From Cryptocoryne crispatula var. balansae (lineage: Eukaryota; Streptophyta; Magnoliopsida; Alismatales; Araceae): a stretch of DNA of 64,000 bases. The stretch is taken from the NCBI GenBank assembly GCA_036172225.1, contig CM069923.1:9513691-9577690 (forward strand), read 5' to 3'. Positions 59,521 through 64,000 of this stretch are shown here, in pieces (within the stretch, counting starts at the first letter, position 1; each line of letters starts with the position of its first letter). The notes beneath the pieces were generated by a model. It worked only from the letters and a program-made list of their open reading frames with translations. It did no database searches and had not been told where the DNA came from. Both the position numbers and the translations under genes were made by a program.

Positions 59521-59687
59521 AAGCACCGCGCGACCCGGTCGGCCGGGTCGCCGGGTCACACGACCCCCTACCGGGCCGGCTTGGAGTCGGCCCGGCAGGG
59601 TCGATTCTGGGACGGTCGGCCCGGAATCCGGCCGGGTCGGGCGACCCGGGCGACCGGGTCGCCGACCCGGCATTCCATGGTTTGAAT

Positions 59688-59935
59688 CTCTCTTCAGAGT
59701 TATTTGATTAGAGTATCAAAAATAATATTATATTAATATTTATATTGATATTTTAAAAATTAAATTAACAATATCAAAATTGATATAAGTTGACATTTAT
59801 ATAAAGTAACTTTTTTTGTTTGGTTTACAAATTTTAAAATTGATATGATTAGTTAAACGTCTTTTATTGATTGTTATGGATATCAATTTTAAAAATGACA
59901 ATGATAGATGTCTAATTGTGTCACCAAACCTGTCT
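59688..59935. mobile_element. AT-rich MITE, second copy
   Basis: Contains AGTATCAAAAATAATATTATAT and ACAAATTTTAAAATTGATA as in 54285-54626. The hAT element has inserted at its edge. Confidence 0.55.
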
Positions 59936-60292
59936 TAAATTAGATTCTATTAAAGTTACATATGTAATGTTGTATGATAATAAAAGTTAGATGACAAAAG
60001 AAAATATATTTTTAAAAATAAATATTACTGATGAGAATATTAAAATAAATATATAGTTATCTGAACATATTAGACTTAAACTTAACATAGCACCTATAAA
60101 AAAAATGTAAGAATAATTGAGCAAAAAAAGAATGTGCACACGTAACTTAATTTGGAGAAGGATAATTTATTGAGTTAAATACCTTAGAAAATTTAGTCAA
60201 AATCAACCTAAACCAATAAAGAGAGTCCCACTCCAATCAATTTGAGATTACAATTTGAGTTGAGTTAAAGTTGAGTGTAATGTAAAGTTTTA
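59936..60292. other. AT-rich spacer
   Basis: No feature recognised. Confidence 0.4.
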
Positions 60293-60540
60293 GACCTGTT
60301 TGGTAACATTATTAGACATTATTATTAATATCAATTTTAAATTTAAATTTTATATTGATAATAATCATTAAGAAATGTTTGACTAATAATATCAATTTTA
60401 AAATTTGTACTATAAGCAAAATATATTATGTAATACAAGTGTCAACTTATATCAATTTTGATATTTATACTATACTTTATAAAAATAGCAATATCAATAT
60501 TAATATAATATTATTTTTGATGCTATAATCAAATAGGTCA
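60293..60540. mobile_element. AT-rich MITE, third copy, inverted
   Basis: TATCAATTTTAAAATTTGTAC and ATATAATATTATTTTTGATGC are inverse matches to 54285-54626. Begins near TGTTTGGTAACATTATT. Confidence 0.55.
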
Positions 60541-60604
60541 TTAAATTTTGTCGTGTTCGGGGCTAGATCTGAACATGGGAAAATCATTTGGGTGGCGTTA
60601 TATG

Positions 60605-61077
60605 TAGGGGTGCCAAGGAGCCAAGCAGAGCCGAGTAGTATGGTGTTCAAGTTCTGCTTATTTATTTTACACAAGTTCAAGTTTGAACTCGAGTTTTAAC
60701 AAGTTTGTTGAACCCTTGTTTGAACTTTGATTTGTTTATATACAAACTCATTAACAAAATCCAAAATTTATGAAAAGTCATTTGTGAAATTCTAGATTTA
60801 ATTCATTTATGAAACTCGATCTAAGTTTAAACTCAAATTTTGAATTATTTAATATATTTAAGTGATAATATATAACTATTTATACTCATAATTTAATTTT
60901 TAAAAATAATTATTTAATATAATATTTAATCGAACTATTCATTTGTTCATCAGTCGAGTATAATGAATCAAACTTTATTTTTTATTTAAATTTATTCATT
61001 TAACATAATAAATAAATCAAATTTAATTTTTATCTAGTCCAGTTTTGAACTAGATCTATTGGTTAGTCTGCACCCTA
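60605..61077. mobile_element. hAT-type MITE, same family as 27990-28516
   Basis: The ends are TAGGGGTGCC and TGCACCCTA, flanked by GTTATATG (60597-60604) and GATATATG (61078-61085), an 8-bp duplication with one mismatch. It shares AAGTTCAAGTTTGAACTCGAG-like text with the element at 27990, in related order. Confidence 0.8.
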
Positions 61078-61632
61078 GATATATGTCACATCTCACATGT
61101 GACCGCTTCCGACCACTGTAGCTGGCTCCGAAGTAGAAAAATTGTAATATTATAACGAAAAATACCTCAGAACTAGGGGTGTCAATGGGCCGGGCTTGGG
61201 CTGGCCCGGCCCAAGCCCACTTAAGCCCATATACATAGAGCCCAAGCCCAAGCCCACGTAGAAAGCCCAACGGGCTTAGATTGTGTAAATGGGTTTTAGC
61301 CCGCCAAAGCCCGTTAGCCCAACGGGCTTCAATTTTGCAAAACAATCATAAATAAAAAATTCTACAAATATCAGAAAATTAATAAAAATGTGAAAAATTT
61401 TAAAAATCACAAAGAGATTATAAAATCATCCATAAATTTCATAACTCAACTAAATATAAAATCAAATAAAATAGAACACCTATTCATTTGTGAATTGCCA
61501 TAATTTAAGAAATAAAAACAATACAATAGACAGCATTAATCCCTTCTCCGAAGAACATACAAAAATCAGAAACATAAAAAATCTGAAGTCAAAATCTGAA
61601 GAACCCCTAAACTGAAACCGACTTATTCGAAA

Positions 61633-62325
61633 AATCTGCAAGAAATCGAAATCTGGGAATTTAAAACTTGAAGCCTAACTTTGTAAAATCCGAAATCTGA
61701 AAAATCTGAAATCACATCTCGAAATTCAAGGCCTGCCTAAAATCTGAGTCCGGAAACCGAAATTTTGAAACATAAAATCGCATCCGGAAAGTCGAAATCT
61801 GAATACACCATAAAATCCGAAATCGAGATTTGTGTAGAGCCCATTCAAGAAGCCTGCAATCTGGAAATCGATTAAAATGCGGAATCTGCAAGAGATATGG
61901 AGTCTGAAATTTGAAGAGATCAAAATCTGAACTTTGTAGCTGAGATTCGAGATTTGATAAAATCTGCAAGAAATCAGAAATCTGGGAATTTAAAACTTGA
62001 ACCCTAACCTGTAAAATCCGAAATCTGAAAAATCTGAAATCACATCTGAAATTCAAGGCCTAAAATCTAGAGTCTGGAAACTGAAATTTTGAAACATAAA
62101 ATCTGCATCTGGAAAGTCAGAAATCTGAATACACCATAAAATCTGAAATCTGAAATTGTGTAGAGCCCATTCAAGAAGCCTGCAATCTGGAAATCGATTA
62201 AAATGCGGAATCTGCAAGAGATATGGAGTCTGAAATTTGAAGAGATCAAAATCTGAACTTTGTAGCTGAGATTCGAGATTTGAAATAAATCTGCAAGAAA
62301 TCAGAAATCTGGGAATTTTTCAAGT
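61633..62325 (+). repeat. 327/328-bp tandem repeat, two units plus a partial third
   Basis: AATCTGCAAGAAATC starts units at 61633, 61961 and 62288. Units share GGAATTTAAAACTTGAA, CATTCAAGAAGCCTGCAATC and GGAGTCTGAAATTTGAAGAG. The whole array is made of AAATCTGAAATCTG-like words. Similar minus-strand open frames in both units are repeat artefacts. Confidence 0.9.
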
Positions 62326-63174
62326 TGGAAAAAAGGAAGTCAAAAACTAGGAATTTCTGACTCCACCCCTCCAAATTAAATGAAAATTCTTCCGGCAACC
62401 AGTGTAGCAGACAAAACCATGGCTAATAAGCGGTTGAAAAAACCGTCTCAATCAACAAGCATCGCAGCTCAAAGACCCATTCCTCTAACGCAAACATCAC
62501 ACGGTATAGCATACACATCATAAATCATGCACAAGCACCAACATGATTCCAGTATATTGAAAAACGACGAGGAGAAACTGAACATACTCAAACAAAGTAT
62601 CCAAAGTTACGCAAACAAAACCAGCAGTGGGATATTTGATTGAAAAACGATATCATGCACAAGCACCAACATGATTCTAGTATTTTGATTCCAGTATATT
62701 GAAAAACGATGAGGAGAAAATGAAATTTTATTATTTGTCAAGGGTGGCAAGTAACCAGTAGAATCCAATGAATACTGACAGAGTACCAACTAGAGTAGGT
62801 CACTTACTGTTACAAAAACCATATCAGCACCAGAAACAGCTTCTTCAATCAATTACTTGCTTTCTTTCGCTGCATTCATACCAATATCTGGATTTCCACC
62901 GGCACCAAGACCTCTTGTTAGCTCCATCTGCATTCATCTCTCCTACTCAGAGAGGACCAAGGGTCTGACTTTATTTTCTTCACAACACATGTAGGAACCT
63001 CCATTATCTTTCTATCTTAAGAGAAAAACCTAAAATATCCATAGAAGCTAAACAGAACAGTGATCATTATAAAAATATAAAAATATGAAAATAAGGCAAC
63101 ATAAAAGAAAGAGTCAAAATGTACCTGAAAATCATGATATTATAAATAGACATTTATTCATAACTCCTGCTCAA
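62326..63174. other. Non-coding region downstream of the hAT transposase
   Basis: Contains a diverged direct repeat around GATATCATGCACAAGCACCAACATGATTC-like text (62526 and 62650 areas). May include the last small transposase exon or 3' UTR; none could be assigned. Confidence 0.4.
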
Positions 63175-64000
63175 TTACTTGAAGACAATGTGAGCTCTTG
63201 AAGAAAGAAAATAAGTTAATTGGTGTAAAAAGCGAAAAAGATAGTACGAAGAAGCTAATATACCTGCCATGCTATCTTTTAACCAATCTTGTGCACAGAT
63301 TAAAGTCTTTACGATCTCTGGAGACAAAGAACTTCTATATTGATCAATAATTCTTCCACTTGTGCTAAATGCAAATTCTGAAGCAACTGTAGAAGCTGGA
63401 ATTCCCAAGATATCTCGTGCCATTTTTGAAAGTATTGGATACTTGACCATATTATCTTTCCACCAAGCTAAAATGGTAAAACCTTTTTGACTTCGAGATA
63501 CAACGCTATCCTCTAGATATCGATCCAATTCAGATTTTGAGTCTTGCAATAAAATTTGTGAATGAAGAAATTGGTCAAACCCACTCAAAATATCAACTTC
63601 TTCATTTTCTCCTAATGATGGATCCTCATTTTCTTGCATTTGAAGATTGCATTCATTCGTACTTGTGGAAGCAAATTGTTGTGAATATACATCAAAAAGA
63701 TCATAGATGCCTTGTTTAATACGAATTAAATTCAAAGAAGCCTCGGAGCCAAAAAGATCCATTAATGCATAAGTAACAAACATCAACTTGTACCTAGGGT
63801 CAAGCACCGTTGCAATAGCAAATAATAATGCAGAATCTTCTATTTCTGACCAATATTTGTCAAATTTCTCTTGCTTCTTGACAATCATATCATGAACAAA
63901 ATCATGTGAATTTTGCATTTCTTGTCTCAACAATTTCTTGACGTTACAAATTTCAATCAAAGCTATGTTTGAACTAGGTTCATCGGTCGTCGAAAATGTA
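63175..64000 (-). CDS. RICESLEEPER/DAYSLEEPER-like hAT transposase, C-terminal part
   Basis: An open frame enters from the window edge. Reading down from 64000 it has LLFAIATVLDPRYKLMFV, a DUF4413-type region, an acidic linker, and the dimerisation domain: LDRYLED, FTILAWWKDNMVKYPILSKMARDILGIPAST, ASEFAFSTSGRIIDQYRSSLSPE and LICAQDWLK. No stop or frameshift occurs within the visible 275 codons. A GT donor (GCAG/GTATATT) just after DWLKDSMAG suggests the listed 3' end beyond it is intron read-through. Such proteins are transposases; DAYSLEEPER-type relatives have become host genes, so domestication cannot be excluded from this part alone. Confidence 0.82.
   Translation of the reverse strand, partial: TFSTTDEPSSNIALIEICNVKKLLRQEMQNSHDFVHDMIVKKQEKFDKYWSEIEDSALLFAIATVLDPRYKLMFVTYALMDLFGSEASLNLIRIKQGIYDLFDVYSQQFASTSTNECNLQMQENEDPSLGENEEVDILSGFDQFLHSQILLQDSKSELDRYLEDSVVSRSQKGFTILAWWKDNMVKYPILSKMARDILGIPASTVASEFAFSTSGRIIDQYRSSLSPEIVKTLICAQDWLKDSMAGILASSYYLFRFLHQLTYFLSSRAHIVFK

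Larger units (their letters stand above)
55506..59679 (-). mobile_element. Nearly complete autonomous-type hAT transposon, 4.2 kb
   Basis: The ends are short imperfect inverted repeats, CAAGGAAGG and the inverse of CATTCCATG. They are flanked by GTTCGAAT (55498-55505) and GTTTGAAT (59680-59687), an 8-bp target duplication differing by one C/T. Subterminal regions at both ends (55526-55610, 59525-59670) are packed with GGGTCG/CGACCC words, likely transposase binding sites. A five-exon transposase gene fills the interior on the minus strand. Confidence 0.88.
61174..64000 (-). mobile_element. hAT (RICESLEEPER-type) element, running off the window
   Basis: A hAT-like terminus TAGGGGTGTCAATGGGCCGGGC at 61174 is followed by dense GCCCAAGCCC/GGGCTT words, a 327-bp tandem repeat and the minus-strand transposase end at 63175-64000. 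That terminus and gene belong to one element is an inference from orientation and distance. The other end is beyond the window. Confidence 0.55.

Overview
This window is nuclear DNA of a flowering plant. One conserved chloroplast-targeted host gene with GT-AG introns sits in DNA built almost entirely from plant transposon families: Ty1/copia, CACTA/En-Spm, PIF/Harbinger, hAT, an RTE-like LINE, LTR-type insertions and MITEs. The sequence does not identify the species. I saw no rRNA, tRNA, CRISPR array, operon or prokaryotic feature.

Layout. Positions 1-6117 hold an unassigned stretch and a heavily decayed copia relic with its 3' LTR. Positions 6118 to about 17775 are a CACTA element on the minus strand with a TNP2 transposase, a Ulp1-type protease domain and a PTTA/TNPA-like gene. 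Positions 17776-27350 hold two displaced pieces of a partial copy of the host gene, separated by a second copy of the first copia relic and by the 3' half of another copia element. Positions 27990-34815 hold hAT-type MITEs and a PIF/Harbinger element carrying both Myb/SANT and DDE genes, ending 76 bp before the host start codon. The host gene, FKBP18-like (plus strand, 34892-52789), has four exons encoding 238 aa. Its second intron is about 16.6 kb and carries a 4.1-kb LTR-type insertion, a LINE split by a solo LTR, a hAT fragment, a second solo LTR and several repeat arrays. Downstream come a Tourist-type MITE inserted into another copy of itself, a nearly complete 4.2-kb hAT element with target-site duplications, more MITEs, and the 3' part of a RICESLEEPER-type hAT that runs off the window.

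The transposase genes are old but readable: each has only one to three disabling changes, several of them C-to-T type, as expected for methylated, silenced elements. FKBP18 has an uninterrupted frame and canonical splice sites throughout, so it is probably functional despite the load in its promoter and intron. I found no convincing new multi-gene system. The strongest leads are the displaced FKBP18 copy whose two halves meet at the same source position in swapped order, the empty site that orders the 4.1-kb insertion relative to the duplication, the self-nested MITE, the palindromic TATA box of the hAT element, and the conserved hairpin series in the two copia relics.
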